Shown: piece by piece, positions 34,816-43,887 of the stretch
Position numbering within the stretch: position 1 is the first letter of the stretch
Layout: every line of letters begins with the position of its first letter
From: Anaerolineaceae bacterium UBA4775
GTDB lineage: Bacteria; Chloroflexota; Anaerolineae; Anaerolineales; Anaerolineaceae
Length of the DNA: 64,000 nt
Direction of reading: 5' to 3'
Assembly (NCBI GenBank): GCA_002403205.1
Contig: DHHJ01000011.1
Location: 89,755-153,754 of the forward strand
The notes under the pieces: generated by a model
Told to the model about the DNA's origin: nothing
Databases searched by the model: none
Seen by the model: the letters and a program-made list of their open reading frames with translations, nothing else
Made by a program: the position numbers and the translations under genes

Positions 34816-35637
34816 TCACAGGGCCTGGAATAACTGAACCAGGTAATATCCGAGCAGCGCGGCCCAGATCCAGGAGTCAATCCGATCCAGGATGCCGCCA
34901 TGGCCCGGAATCAGACTGCCCGTGTCCTTGACCCCCGCCGTGCGCTTAAACAGGCTGACCAGCAGGTCGCCCACAGGGGTAAGCACGGCGAGCACAAAAC
35001 CCATCAAGGCCCCCTGCCACAGGGGCGTGCCCGCAGGCAGAAAAGCCACTGCCCGCCACAGCAGCACCAGCAAAGCGCCAAATACAGTGCCCGTCAGGAT
35101 CCCCCCGACCAACCCCGCCCAGGATTTTCCGGGGCTAAGCTTCGGGGCCATTTTGCGCACCCCCAGCCACTTGCCGATAAAATATGCACCCGAATCCGCC
35201 AGCCAAACGGACGGAAGGGCTGTCAACAGCCAGCCGCGCCCTGCCTCCAGGGCCCGTAAGGCAATAAACCCGCCCCCGACCCAACCCAGGTAGAGCAGGC
35301 CTGCCAGGTGCAGGGCAAACACCACTGCAGCATCCTTTTTTCCCCGCTCATGATCGGACAGTGCAACGATCGCTGTCATTAAAATCATCAGCGTCAGGAG
35401 CAGTCCCAAATAGGCTTCAGCGAAAACCCAGCGCTCAACCACCATCAGGCCGACACCCGCCAGCATGATCGGCAAAGAAAGCTGGTAACCTGCATGGCGA
35501 AACAAGCGGGTATATTCGTAGGCTGCAAACAACAGCAGCACAAGAACGAACAGGTTGAACACCCATCCCCCAAAATACATCAGGATCAATACAAGCGGCA
35601 CAAAAACCAGTGCCGCTTTAACACGTTGGGACAACAT
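34816..35637 (-). CDS. cdsA: Phosphatidate cytidylyltransferase CdsA
   Basis: 273 residues, about eight membrane helices. The C-terminal signature SLFKRTAGVKDTGSLIPGHGGILDRID matches the family pattern in full, including the catalytic Lys-Asp and His-Gly-Gly residues. It makes CDP-diacylglycerol from phosphatidic acid and CTP, the branch point of phospholipid synthesis. It is last in the frr-uppS-cdsA minus-strand unit, 19 bp behind uppS. Confidence 0.94.
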   Translation of the reverse strand: MLSQRVKAALVFVPLVLILMYFGGWVFNLFVLVLLLFAAYEYTRLFRHAGYQLSLPIMLAGVGLMVVERWVFAEAYLGLLLTLMILMTAIVALSDHERGKKDAAVVFALHLAGLLYLGWVGGGFIALRALEAGRGWLLTALPSVWLADSGAYFIGKWLGVRKMAPKLSPGKSWAGLVGGILTGTVFGALLVLLWRAVAFLPAGTPLWQGALMGFVLAVLTPVGDLLVSLFKRTAGVKDTGSLIPGHGGILDRIDSWIWAALLGYYLVQLFQAL

Positions 35638-35656
35638 CAGATGTGTTTTCTCACAC

Positions 35657-36385
35657 TCAGGATTCCTTCAATCCGCCAAATCGCCGATCACGCCGGCCAT
35701 ATTCCTCAAGGGCCTTGCGCAGCTCTTCTTCGTCAAAGTCAGGCCAGTAGACCTGGGGGAAATACCACTCAGAATAGACCGACTGCCAGGTCAGGAAGTT
35801 GCTGGTGCGGAATTCACCCGATGTGCGAATGACCAGGTCAGGGTCAGGGATATCACCGGTAAACAGATATTGGCTCACCAATGCTTCGTCCACATCCTCC
35901 GGGGCGACCTGGTCGGCCAGCATGCGTTTGATGGCGTAAATGATCTCATCGCGACCGCCGTAATTGAAGGCCAGCACGATGGTAATGCTGCGATTCTCTT
36001 TGGTCAGGTCAATGGCATGGCTCACCTTGTCCTGCAGAGCCTTCGGAAGCCCGTCGAGGTGGCCGATATGCACCAAGCGAGCACCTTCCTGGTGAAGTCT
36101 CTGCACATCACGGTCGATCACATCGGAAAGGATGTGCATTAAGCCTGTGACCTCCGCCTTCGGCCGGGACCAGTTTTCCGTGGAAAAGGCAAACAGGGTC
36201 AGGTACTTGATTCCGAACTTGATACTGGCCCTGATAATGGTGCGCAAGTTCTCTGTCCCTGCGCGGTGACCGGCAATGCGGTTCAGGCCGCGCGCTTTTG
36301 CCCATCGCCCGTTGCCATCCATGATGATGGCCACATGGCGGGGTACAGTGGCTAATTTGGTTTGGGTGAGTTCTTCAGATGCCAT
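35657..36385 (-). CDS. uppS: Isoprenyl transferase (undecaprenyl diphosphate synthase) UppS
   Basis: 242 residues, cis-prenyltransferase family. HVAIIMDGNGRWAKARGLNRIAGHRAG holds the catalytic Asp and the diphosphate-binding Arg. Further signatures are YLTLFAFSTENWSRP, IVLAFNYGGRDEI, PDPDLVIRTSGEFRTSNFLTWQ and YSEWYFPQVYWPDF. It makes the C55 carrier lipid for wall and polysaccharide synthesis. It lies between frr and cdsA, the usual bacterial order. Confidence 0.95.
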   Translation of the reverse strand: MASEELTQTKLATVPRHVAIIMDGNGRWAKARGLNRIAGHRAGTENLRTIIRASIKFGIKYLTLFAFSTENWSRPKAEVTGLMHILSDVIDRDVQRLHQEGARLVHIGHLDGLPKALQDKVSHAIDLTKENRSITIVLAFNYGGRDEIIYAIKRMLADQVAPEDVDEALVSQYLFTGDIPDPDLVIRTSGEFRTSNFLTWQSVYSEWYFPQVYWPDFDEEELRKALEEYGRRDRRFGGLKES

Positions 36386-36390
36386 CAGAC

Positions 36391-36948
36391 TTACACTTCC
36401 ATGATCTCTTTCTCTTTACGCTCGCCGATTTCTTCAACTTTACCCATCATCTTGTCGGTGAGTTCCTGGAGCTCTTTTTCGCCGCGTTCCTGTTCGTCTT
36501 CTGAGATCAGCCCCTCTTTTTCAAATTCACGTAAATCCTTGATCAGGTCCCGGCGGACATTGCGGATACGGACACGGGTCTCTTCCATGCGATTGTGGAC
36601 AACCCGCACAAGTTCCCGCCGGCGTTCCTCGGTGAGCTGGGGCAGGGTCAGGCGGATCATTTTGCCGTCGTTATTGGGCGTCAGCCCCAGATCTGAAGCC
36701 ATGATCGCACGTTCGATATTCTTCAGCGTGGCGGGGTCAAAGGGGCGCACAAGCAGCTGGCGCGGTTCAGGAACACTGATCGATGCCAATTGGATCAGCG
36801 GTGTGTTGGCGCCGTAGTATTCAATGGGCAAACGTTCCACCAGTGCGGGTGAGGCACGCCCCGTCCGAATGCCAGAAAGGTCATCCTCGAGAGAATCCAG
36901 GGCGGCTTGCATGCGTTCAACGGCTTCTCGCAGTGTGTCTTTGATCAT
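36391..36948 (-). CDS. frr: Ribosome recycling factor
   Basis: 185 residues, the standard length. LREAVERMQAALDSLEDDLSGIRTGRASPALVERL, YYGANTPLIQLASISVPEPRQLLVRPFD and RLTLPQLTEERRRELV are in family order. With EF-G it splits post-termination ribosomes. The ATG at 36948 has GGAGG six bases upstream and overlaps the stop of the odd upstream frame as ATGA. Confidence 0.96.
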   Translation of the reverse strand: MIKDTLREAVERMQAALDSLEDDLSGIRTGRASPALVERLPIEYYGANTPLIQLASISVPEPRQLLVRPFDPATLKNIERAIMASDLGLTPNNDGKMIRLTLPQLTEERRRELVRVVHNRMEETRVRIRNVRRDLIKDLREFEKEGLISEDEQERGEKELQELTDKMMGKVEEIGERKEKEIMEV

Positions 36949-37472
36949 GGTTTACCTCCATTGGTTTGTCGAGTGCAGAGCTCAGTTTTGATGATTAAGC
37001 ATACAACAAAAATGACCGCTCGTCTACCTTGCGCGGCATAATCCTCCTCCAAACCTGAACCAGGCATCTTCGATAATACGACGATGTGTTTTTCCAGCCC
37101 TGATTTTATAAGAATCCAGGGCCCATCCGCCGCTGATACATTGCTCGCCTGGTAAGCAGGAAAACCCTGTTCAACACCTCCTTCGTAAGCCCGGCAGTGG
37201 GGCTCAAGCACGAGTTTTTTCAACTTCAGCACTGCATCCATCACCTGATGTGTGTTGTGAGCATCGGAATCTCGCAGCATACCATCCAAACCATAGGGAT
37301 GGCATGATTTTTGGTTGCATCGTAGCCAAGATGACCCCTTCTTATGAAAAGAAGCCCGCCTTGTTCCGATTGGCAACAAAGCGGGTTTTTCTTGTTGATT
37401 TTCCGGTGGCTGATCAGCCACACCTGCGATCACAAAGACCGCAGCGACGGCAATGAGAATATTTCTGTTCAT
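36945..37472 (-). CDS. Unrecognised exported-like protein or decayed gene between pyrH and frr
   Basis: 175 codons. In favour of a gene: a strong AAAGGAG site 9 nt before the ATG, a signal-like start (MNRNILIAVAAVFVIAGVAD), a dyad-symmetric promoter directly upstream, and an ATGA overlap with frr. Against: the rest looks unlike a folded protein, no family is recognised, and a terminator-like hairpin (37355-37391) falls inside its first third. I read it as either a lineage-specific secreted protein or a degraded remnant whose start signals survive. It lies in a 0.9-kb gap that splits the usual pyrH-frr neighbourhood. Confidence 0.35.
   Translation of the reverse strand: MNRNILIAVAAVFVIAGVADQPPENQQEKPALLPIGTRRASFHKKGSSWLRCNQKSCHPYGLDGMLRDSDAHNTHQVMDAVLKLKKLVLEPHCRAYEGGVEQGFPAYQASNVSAADGPWILIKSGLEKHIVVLSKMPGSGLEEDYAAQGRRAVIFVVCLIIKTELCTRQTNGGKP
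37355..37391 (+). terminator. Terminator-like hairpin inside the pyrH-frr gap
   Basis: CCCGC-c-TTGTT (37355-37365) pairs with AACAA-a-GCGGG (37375-37385) with one mismatch, followed on plus by TTTTTC. On the minus strand it is followed by CTTCTTTTC, so it may work both ways. No plus-strand gene precedes it. Confidence 0.45.
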
Positions 37473-37493
37473 AAAACAACTCCTTTAAATTAG

Positions 37494-37520
37494 AGTATAC
37501 TGGACAATATTTGTCCAGTA
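37494..37520 (-). promoter_or_regulatory. Dyad operator overlapping a promoter in the pyrH-frr gap
   Basis: TACTGGACAA (37498-37507) and TTGTCCAGTA (37511-37520) form a perfect 10-bp dyad around TAT. On the minus strand TATACT (37499-37494) directly adjoins it as a -10 box, 22-27 bp before the ATG at 37472. The form suits a TetR-, MarR- or MerR-type dimer. Confidence 0.6.
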
Positions 37521-37762
37521 CATATAAATAATTTTCTCGCGCCGAATTGTTGTTGAGTATTATGCAAATGATTGTGTAAAAACAGTTCATTACGAAGGTT
37601 TATTAAAGTTAATCAGGCGAAACCCCCAGGCTTTGCTGCCGCGTGTCAACCGCTCAATGAAACGCGGGTCTAGTTTTGGCCGGCAACAGGTTGGCAAAAA
37701 GGATATTTCGCCGACTTCTCATCTCGCTCCGCAAACAAGGTGATCGAAGTAAGTCAGGCACC

Positions 37763-37792
37763 AAAATAAAAACTGCCCGGTTCTCGGGCAGT
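37763..37792 (-). terminator. Terminator after pyrH
   Basis: ACTGCCCG (37772-37779) pairs with CGGGCAGT (37785-37792) around a 5-nt loop. On the minus strand it is followed by TTTTATTTT. It lies 60 bp past the pyrH stop. Confidence 0.88.
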
Positions 37793-37851
37793 CCTATTTT
37801 ATTTAATGCTTGGGTGGGCAATTTCGTGCGCGTTTTGACCCTGCTGCTGGC

Positions 37852-38652
<801 letters not shown>

Positions 38653-39285
38653 TTATGCTTCCTCTTCAGCGTCTTCCTCAACGCCGGACTCGGCGCCCAG
38701 TTCCCAGCGGACAAACCGCCGGACAACGATCTTCTCGCCGAGCTTGATCACCTGCTGGTCGACCAGGTCCTTGACGGTCATGCTGCCGTCGCGCACATAT
38801 GCCTGGTTCATCAGCACATTTTCTTCTTTGTATTTTTTCAGAAAGCCCTCAACGATCTTGGGGACGATCTTTTCAGGTTTGCCGTCTTCAAGGGCCCTGG
38901 CTTCGGCAATCTTGGCTTCATGGTCGAGCGCGGCCTGGGGAATATCTTCTTCAGTCAGGTAGAGCGGGTTGGCTGCGGCGATTTGCAATGCCAGCTCGTG
39001 GGCCAAGCTGAGAAATTCAGGTGAGCGGCTCACAAAATCGGTTTCGCAGTTCACTTCCACCATCACGGCCATACGGCCTTCACCATGCGAATAAACCTCA
39101 ATCACACCTTCAGAGGCTTCACGGTTAGCCCGTTTGGCGGCCTTTGCCAGGCCTTTTTCTCGCAAGTAGTCAGTGGCCTTTCCAAAATCGCCATCGGCCT
39201 CGCGCAACGCAGCACGACAATCGAGAATGCCACAGCCTGTGGCTTCTCGCAGTTCTTTGATCATTTCAGTGGTAATTTCCATCAT
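38653..39285 (-). CDS. tsf: Elongation factor Ts, short form
   Basis: 210 residues. The N-terminal UBA-like domain IKELREATGCGILDCRAALREADGDFGKATDYLREKGL is followed by ANREASEGVIEVY and VEVNCETDFVSRSPEF, the EF-Tu contact region. It is shorter than the E. coli protein because one dimerisation subdomain is missing, as in Thermus-type EF-Ts. It exchanges GDP for GTP on EF-Tu. Two adjacent ATG codons (39285 and 39282) follow an AGGAAG site; either may be used. Confidence 0.95.
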   Translation of the reverse strand: MMEITTEMIKELREATGCGILDCRAALREADGDFGKATDYLREKGLAKAAKRANREASEGVIEVYSHGEGRMAVMVEVNCETDFVSRSPEFLSLAHELALQIAAANPLYLTEEDIPQAALDHEAKIAEARALEDGKPEKIVPKIVEGFLKKYKEENVLMNQAYVRDGSMTVKDLVDQQVIKLGEKIVVRRFVRWELGAESGVEEDAEEEA

Positions 39286-39319
39286 TTTCTTCCTGTTATT
39301 TTACTCGTTGACCGTGTTT

Positions 39320-40333
39320 TCAGTCCTGATCAACGTCGTCAGTCGGTTCTTCAGCCTCTTCTTCGGCGTCCTCAAGGTCTTCGTCCGTTTCATCCTCGGG
39401 TTCGGCAGCGGGTTCTTCTGCTTCAGGTTCCGCTTCCGGCTCTGCTTCAATTTCTTCCACTTCTCCCAGCTCTTCATCCAGGTCTTCTTCCAGCTCGCTG
39501 GATTTAGGCTGTTTCGAACCAAGATATTTGAGGGTCGATTCGCCTAACAGCTCCTCATCTTCGAGCTCCTGGTCGTCATCGATGAAGCGGGTGACACCGG
39601 CAGGCATCGGTTCCGCCTGCAGTTCTTCCTCGTCCATATCCTTGCTGCGGATCGCCTTGCCTTCCATCACAGCGTCGGCGATCTTGCCCACGATCAGTTT
39701 GATCGCCCGGATTGCGTCATCATTGGAGGGGATGACATAATCCACCTTCCCAGGGTCGCAGTTGGTATCGACCATGGCAACCACAGGGATCTTCTTGAGG
39801 TTTGCTTCGTGAACCGCGGTATCTTCACGCATCACATCCACAACAAACAGGATGTCGGGCAGTCGCTTCATGTTGCGGATACCACTGAGGCGATGCTCCA
39901 GGCGGTCAATATCCCGCTCGATCATCAGGCCTTCTTTTTTCGTCAGCAGGTCAAGCTCGCCGCTGTCGCGCATGCGTTCGAGCCGTTCCAGTTCAAAGAT
40001 GCGCTGCTGGATGGTAACCCAGTTGGTGATCGTGCCGCCCAGCCAGCGTTCATTGACGTAAGGCATGCCGCAGCGATCGGCTTCGTCTCGGATGGTGTCC
40101 TGTGCCTGGCGTTTGGTGCCAACAAACAGGACGGTGCCCCCCTCAGCGACCCGGTCACGCACGAAGGCGTAGGCATCATCCAGTAAGTGGACGGTCTGCT
40201 GAAGGTCGATAATATGGATCCCATTGCGTTCAGTAAAGATGAACGCGCGCATTTTAGGATTCCATTTATTGGTGCGATGACCAAAATGGACGCCGCTCTC
40301 GAGGAGCGCTTTCATAGTTACAACAGGTGACAT
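39320..40333 (-). CDS. rpsB: Ribosomal protein S2 with a long acidic C-terminal extension
   Basis: 337 residues. The first ~235 are a normal S2: [55 protein letters not shown] and [23 protein letters not shown]. About 100 further residues are almost entirely Glu, Asp, Ala and Pro (for example [19 protein letters not shown]), apart from a short [13 protein letters not shown] island, and are likely disordered. S2 is a late-assembling 30S protein near the S1 site. It is first gene of the rpsB-tsf unit with a structured leader upstream. Confidence 0.95.
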   Translation of the reverse strand: MSPVVTMKALLESGVHFGHRTNKWNPKMRAFIFTERNGIHIIDLQQTVHLLDDAYAFVRDRVAEGGTVLFVGTKRQAQDTIRDEADRCGMPYVNERWLGGTITNWVTIQQRIFELERLERMRDSGELDLLTKKEGLMIERDIDRLEHRLSGIRNMKRLPDILFVVDVMREDTAVHEANLKKIPVVAMVDTNCDPGKVDYVIPSNDDAIRAIKLIVGKIADAVMEGKAIRSKDMDEEELQAEPMPAGVTRFIDDDQELEDEELLGESTLKYLGSKQPKSSELEEDLDEELGEVEEIEAEPEAEPEAEEPAAEPEDETDEDLEDAEEEAEEPTDDVDQD

Positions 40334-40364
40334 GGTTATTAAACTCCTTTGCGTTTTAACCTCC

Positions 40365-40456
40365 GCCTCCTTCTGGCTTGCCCCTCACCCATGATATGGG
40401 CACGCAGGGCAAATCCGGAGGCGTGTGAAATTATGCTGTCCGCTCAATTTGACAGC
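40365..40456 (-). promoter_or_regulatory. Structured 5' leader of rpsB
   Basis: Two stem-loops precede rpsB on the minus strand. One pairs GCTGTC with GACAGC (40456-40435). The second is compound: GCCTCC/GGAGGC closes at 40422 and 40365, with TTGCCC/GGGCAA and GCCCAT/ATGGGT nested inside. No T-run follows, so this is not a terminator. Autoregulation of rpsB-tsf by S2 binding is known in other bacteria and is the natural guess. Confidence 0.6.
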
Positions 40457-40462
40457 GGTATG

Positions 40463-40471
40463 AGTATATCA
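40463..40471 (-). promoter_or_regulatory. Extended -10 promoter of rpsB
   Basis: Minus-strand TGATATACT is a TG-n-TATACT extended -10 element. The -35 region 17 bp upstream (TTCCCA) is weak. It would start transcription near 40456, exactly at the first leader hairpin. Confidence 0.5.
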
Positions 40472-40526
40472 CAACGAAAATGAAATGGGAAGTCCGCCAT
40501 GTAAAATTTGTTACGGCAAAGTAGTA

Positions 40527-40577
40527 ATGTCCTATTTTAGCAAGGTTAAAATGTCCTATTGGAGGTGAATAGGACAT
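40527..40577 (+). repeat. Repeated ATGTCCTATT motifs at the left end of the IS remnant
   Basis: ATGTCCTATT occurs at 40527-40536 and 40551-40560, and inverted (AATAGGACAT) at 40568-40577 overlapping the start codon of the transposase fragment. The arrangement looks like a terminal region with transposase-binding sites. Confidence 0.55.
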
Positions 40578-41040
40578 GCTAAAACAAAGGACACTAACGA
40601 TGAGCATCAAAGAAATCAAACGCTGTGAAATCCTAAAGATGACCGACGAGAAACGGATCACGCAACGTGAAGGCGCAAAGCGGGTAGGGGTGACTGAGCG
40701 CCACTTTCGTCGGTTGCTACACAGCTATCGCGGGCAAGGAGCGGAAGGGATTATCTCTGGGCACAGGGGGAAAATCAGTGGTATTCGACTATCAAAAGAA
40801 AAAGAAGAAAAGATTCTGAAAAGGTTGAAAGAAGACTATCAAGGGTTTGGACCGACACTGGCCAGTGAGAAACTCTTCGAGCGGGACGGGATCAAGGTCA
40901 GCAAAGAGACCGTACGCCAGATCATGATTGGCTCTGGGTTGCATAAGCCCAAAACCCATAAGAAGGACAAAGCCAGGCCTTTCCAGGGAAAACAGCACGT
41001 TTTTCCCCAAAGGAACACCTTCAAGATTAATGGGGCGTAA
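40576..41040 (+). pseudogene. Truncated ISNCY-type transposase (N-terminal part only)
   Basis: 154 codons. The N-terminal helix-turn-helix (RITQREGAKRVGVTERHFRRLLHSYRGQGAEGI) and the following GHRGKISG, YQGFGPTLASEKLFERDGIKVSKETVRQIMIGSGLHKP segment match the amino end of ISNCY-type transposases. The DDE integrase core that should follow is missing, and after KARPFQGK the sequence departs from the family. The element is therefore dead. GGAGG lies upstream of the ATG, so the fragment could still be translated as a small DNA-binding protein. Its base composition is more AT-rich than the flanking genes. Confidence 0.8.
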
Positions 41041-41079
41041 AACCCGCATCATATCTTTATTAACAGCCCCCAGATTAAA

Positions 41080-41108
41080 TTGACTTAACTACCCACGCAT
41101 GCTACAAT
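41080..41108 (+). promoter_or_regulatory. Strong sigma-70-type promoter upstream of the RNase J gene
   Basis: TTGACT (41080-41085) and TACAAT (41103-41108) are separated by exactly 17 bp. The expected start is near 41115. Confidence 0.8.
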
Positions 41109-41114
41109 CCCATA

Positions 41115-41236
41115 CTGACATGCAACCGGTTCGACGGCCAGCTGTGGCCACAGGTCTTATTTTGACGATCATTATTGTTCAAGAAAACATCTACCTTCTG
41201 CCCTGACCGGCCTGATGCCGCAGGGCTTTTTATTTT
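41115..41236 (+). ncRNA. Candidate small RNA or RNase J leader (promoter to terminator, ~120 nt)
   Basis: A discrete unit bounded by the promoter at 41080-41108 and the intrinsic terminator at 41200-41236, with no open frame or ribosome site. It contains the hairpin GGCCA-GCTG-TGGCC (41136-41149), extendable by GAC/GTC. I recognise no known RNA family (not tmRNA, 4.5S or 6S). It is either an independent sRNA or an attenuated leader of the RNase J gene that starts 107 bp after the terminator. The start point is predicted, not measured. Confidence 0.55.
41200..41236 (+). terminator. Intrinsic terminator of the candidate small RNA
   Basis: GCCCTG (41200-41205) pairs with CAGGGC (41221-41226), with inner CGGC/GCCG and a 2-nt bulge, followed by TTTTTATTTT. 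Confidence 0.88.
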
Positions 41237-41342
41237 CACCGGCCGCATGACAAACTATATCTGACTTCTAATGGGATCTCCCATTTAAATAAATTTTGAA
41301 TGCAATTTTTAACAAAACTTAGTGATAAAGGAACAAGTAAGA

Positions 41343-42989
41343 ATGACAAACAATAAAATATTACGGATCATCCCAATCGGGGGGCTTGGTGAGGTTGGGA
41401 AGAACATGACCTTGTACGAATACGGGAACAACATCCTGATCGTTGACGCGGGCATCATGTTCCCCGAAAACGACATGCTCGGCATCGATTACATCATCCC
41501 CGACTTCGAAAATTACCTCAAAGACAAAACCCACCTCGTGCGGGGCATCGTCTTTACCCACGGTCACGAGGACCACATCGGGGCGATCCAGCACCTGCTG
41601 GAGATGGTCAATGCGCCCATCTACGCCACCAAACTGACCCGCGGCCTGGTTGAGGTCAAGCTCAACCGCCACGGCATGTCTGGTAAAGCCGACCTGCGGC
41701 TCGTTTCCGCTGGCGACCGCGTCCAAATCGGACCCTTCCAGGTGGATTTCTTCCACGTGTGCCACTCGATCCCCGACGGCATCGGGCTGGGCATCGAGAC
41801 GCCTGCCGGACTGGTCGTCCATACCGGCGATTACAAATTTGACCACACCCCGGTGGATAACTGGCCCACGGATTATGCCAAACTGGCCGAATTCGCCGAG
41901 CGCGGCGTTCTGGCATTGCTGGCCGACTCCACCAACGCCACCGAACCCGGCTGGACGCCTTCTGAACGCACCATCGATGACGGTCTCGACCAGGTCTTCG
42001 AGGCTGCCCAGGGACGCATCCTGGTGGCCACCTTTGCCTCGCTGATCTCCCGCATGCAGCAGGTTGCCAACGCTGCCGAGCGGCACGGGCGCAAGATCGC
42101 CTTCACCGGCCGCAGCATGGTTGACAACATGAACATGGCACGCGAGCTGGGCTATGTGGACTTTCCCGAACGCCTGGTGATCTCGCTGGAAAAATCGCTC
42201 TCCATGCCCGACAACCAGGTCGTGCTGATGTGCACCGGTTCGCAGGGCGAACCGCGCTCGATCATGGGGCGCCTGGCCAACGGCACCAACCGCAAGTTCG
42301 ATGTGCGCGAAGGCGACACAATCGTGCTTTCATCCCACCCCATCCCCGGCAACGAAGAACCCGTCTACCGGACGATCAACCAGCTCTTCCGCCGCGGCGC
42401 CGATGTGGTCTACGAATCGATCGCACCTGTGCATGTATCGGGGCATGCCAGCCAGGAGGAGATCAAATTGCTCCTGCACCTGGTGCGCCCAAAATACCTG
42501 ATCCCCATCCATGGCGAACTGCGCATGCTCAAACAGCATGCCCGCCTGGCACAGGAGGTCGGCGTCCCCAAGAAAAATATCGCCGTGATCGAAAACGGGC
42601 AGATCATCGAATTTGTGGATGGCGAACTGCGCATGGGCGAGCGCATCCCTGGCGATTATATCTTCGTGGATGGCAGCGGTGTGGGCGATGTGGACCGCAG
42701 CATTGTGCGCGAGCGGGAATCCTTGGGGCAGGATGGGATCATGGTGATCAACTTGTCCGTCGATCACCAGTCCGGCCAGCTCAGAGGCGAACCCGACATC
42801 ATCACCCGCGGTTTCATCCTTTCGGAGGAATTTGATCCCCTGGCGGACAACCTCCAGAAGGAGGTCAAGAATGCCGTCCGCCAATCGAACGGAAACCTGG
42901 AAAACCAGGTCCTGCGCACGGTCAAATCGTTCCTGTACCAGGAAACCAAACGCAACCCCTTCATTTTTGTGAACATCAACGAGAGTTGA
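41343..42989 (+). CDS. rnj: Ribonuclease J
   Basis: 548 residues. Metallo-beta-lactamase/beta-CASP nuclease: IIPIGGLGEVGKNMTLYEYG, the zinc motif THGHEDHIG, HTGDYKFDHTPVD, LLADSTNATEPGWT, and the beta-CASP and C-terminal motifs SSHPIPGNE, HVSGHASQEEIKLLL and PIHGELRMLKQHARLA. It degrades and matures RNA from the 5' end and internally. The ATG at 41343 has AAGGAA nine bases upstream. The frame opens at GTG 41322, but that codon precedes the ribosome site. The candidate small RNA and its terminator lie just upstream. Confidence 0.95.
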   Translation: MTNNKILRIIPIGGLGEVGKNMTLYEYGNNILIVDAGIMFPENDMLGIDYIIPDFENYLKDKTHLVRGIVFTHGHEDHIGAIQHLLEMVNAPIYATKLTRGLVEVKLNRHGMSGKADLRLVSAGDRVQIGPFQVDFFHVCHSIPDGIGLGIETPAGLVVHTGDYKFDHTPVDNWPTDYAKLAEFAERGVLALLADSTNATEPGWTPSERTIDDGLDQVFEAAQGRILVATFASLISRMQQVANAAERHGRKIAFTGRSMVDNMNMARELGYVDFPERLVISLEKSLSMPDNQVVLMCTGSQGEPRSIMGRLANGTNRKFDVREGDTIVLSSHPIPGNEEPVYRTINQLFRRGADVVYESIAPVHVSGHASQEEIKLLLHLVRPKYLIPIHGELRMLKQHARLAQEVGVPKKNIAVIENGQIIEFVDGELRMGERIPGDYIFVDGSGVGDVDRSIVRERESLGQDGIMVINLSVDHQSGQLRGEPDIITRGFILSEEFDPLADNLQKEVKNAVRQSNGNLENQVLRTVKSFLYQETKRNPFIFVNINES

Positions 42990-43004
42990 ACCTAACGGAC
43001 CACC

Positions 43005-43039
43005 AACAGCGAAGTGCAACAGCCCTTCGCTGTTTTTTT
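43005..43039 (+). terminator. Terminator after rnj
   Basis: AACAGCGAAG (43005-43014) pairs with CTTCGCTGTT (43025-43034) around a 10-nt loop, followed by five further T residues. Confidence 0.9.
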
Positions 43040-43119
43040 ATTACACCAAAGGGGTATCTGTCGTCATTTTTCGGTTGTTTTTGGTGTAGAATCGCCCCGA
43101 ACAGGGTATAAACAATGCC

Positions 43120-43704
43120 ATGAGCATCCTGATCACCATTTTGCGATCCATCGCAGCCATCCTGCTGCCACTCAGCGCCATTTGGCTGACGCTGCTGACC
43201 TTTCGCCATGCAAAACAAGCCGATCAGACCGGCCAGGCGGGTGTTCAGACCTGTGCACGCTGTGACCAATCCCGGCCAGGGGCAGAAGGCGTGTTCGCGT
43301 ACAGTAAAGATGCAGCCAGCCTGCGGGCACAGATGAAAGACCCCCAGACTGTCACGGCACCGGCCAGCCTTGAAGGCCCGGAGGTGCTTTTTATCTGCGA
43401 TCCCTGCGCCCGCCGCTACCTGCGTGGAGAGCTGACCCTTCAAGTGTTGGTCGTGCTGCCCTACCCGCTGTACCTCGCTGTAACCCTCATCTATCCCTTC
43501 TCAAATTTCCTGCTGGAGATCGGATTGGCCCTGCTGGTCTTTGCAGGGGCAGCATCTGCAGTGAATCTGTATCGGGCAGTGCGGGCTGGCGAAACGTCCC
43601 TGGCAGAAGCACGCGATCGGGCTGCCATCCAGCTGCGTAAGCGTGCCCTTGGTAAAAACATCAGCTATTACACGCGCACGGGCATGCGCCAGCGTGAAAA
43701 ATAA
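43120..43704 (+). CDS. Membrane protein with a CxxC...CxxC metal site, unknown function
   Basis: 194 residues. One N-terminal helix (ITILRSIAAILLPLSAIWLTLLTF) and a hydrophobic pair near 110-150 flank a soluble segment with CARC (about residue 45) and CDPC (about residue 93), probably one zinc site. The C-terminal tail is basic and ends in YYTRTGMRQREK. No named family is recognised. It stands alone between rnj and dnaE, and good codon use argues that it is a real gene. A membrane-anchored zinc-ribbon role is only a guess. Confidence 0.65.
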   Translation: MSILITILRSIAAILLPLSAIWLTLLTFRHAKQADQTGQAGVQTCARCDQSRPGAEGVFAYSKDAASLRAQMKDPQTVTAPASLEGPEVLFICDPCARRYLRGELTLQVLVVLPYPLYLAVTLIYPFSNFLLEIGLALLVFAGAASAVNLYRAVRAGETSLAEARDRAAIQLRKRALGKNISYYTRTGMRQREK

Positions 43705-43799
43705 CCAGCCTGTATCGGCCTGAACAGAGTCGAGGACAACTTCACTGTCTTAAAATACCGGGGTTTTTAAGGCTCGCGCAGTCAAATCAAAAACCTGCA

Positions 43800-43808
43800 T
43801 GCTATAAT
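43800..43808 (+). promoter_or_regulatory. Extended -10 promoter of dnaE
   Basis: TGCTATAAT is a perfect TG-n-TATAAT extended -10 element 80 bp before the dnaE start. The -35 position holds only AGTCAA. Confidence 0.6.
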
Positions 43809-43887
43809 AAACTTAGCGCATGGCTCCTGGGTAGAAGAAGGAGGGCGCAATTTTTAACCAGACCACTTGCCAAACGTAATTATTGTT

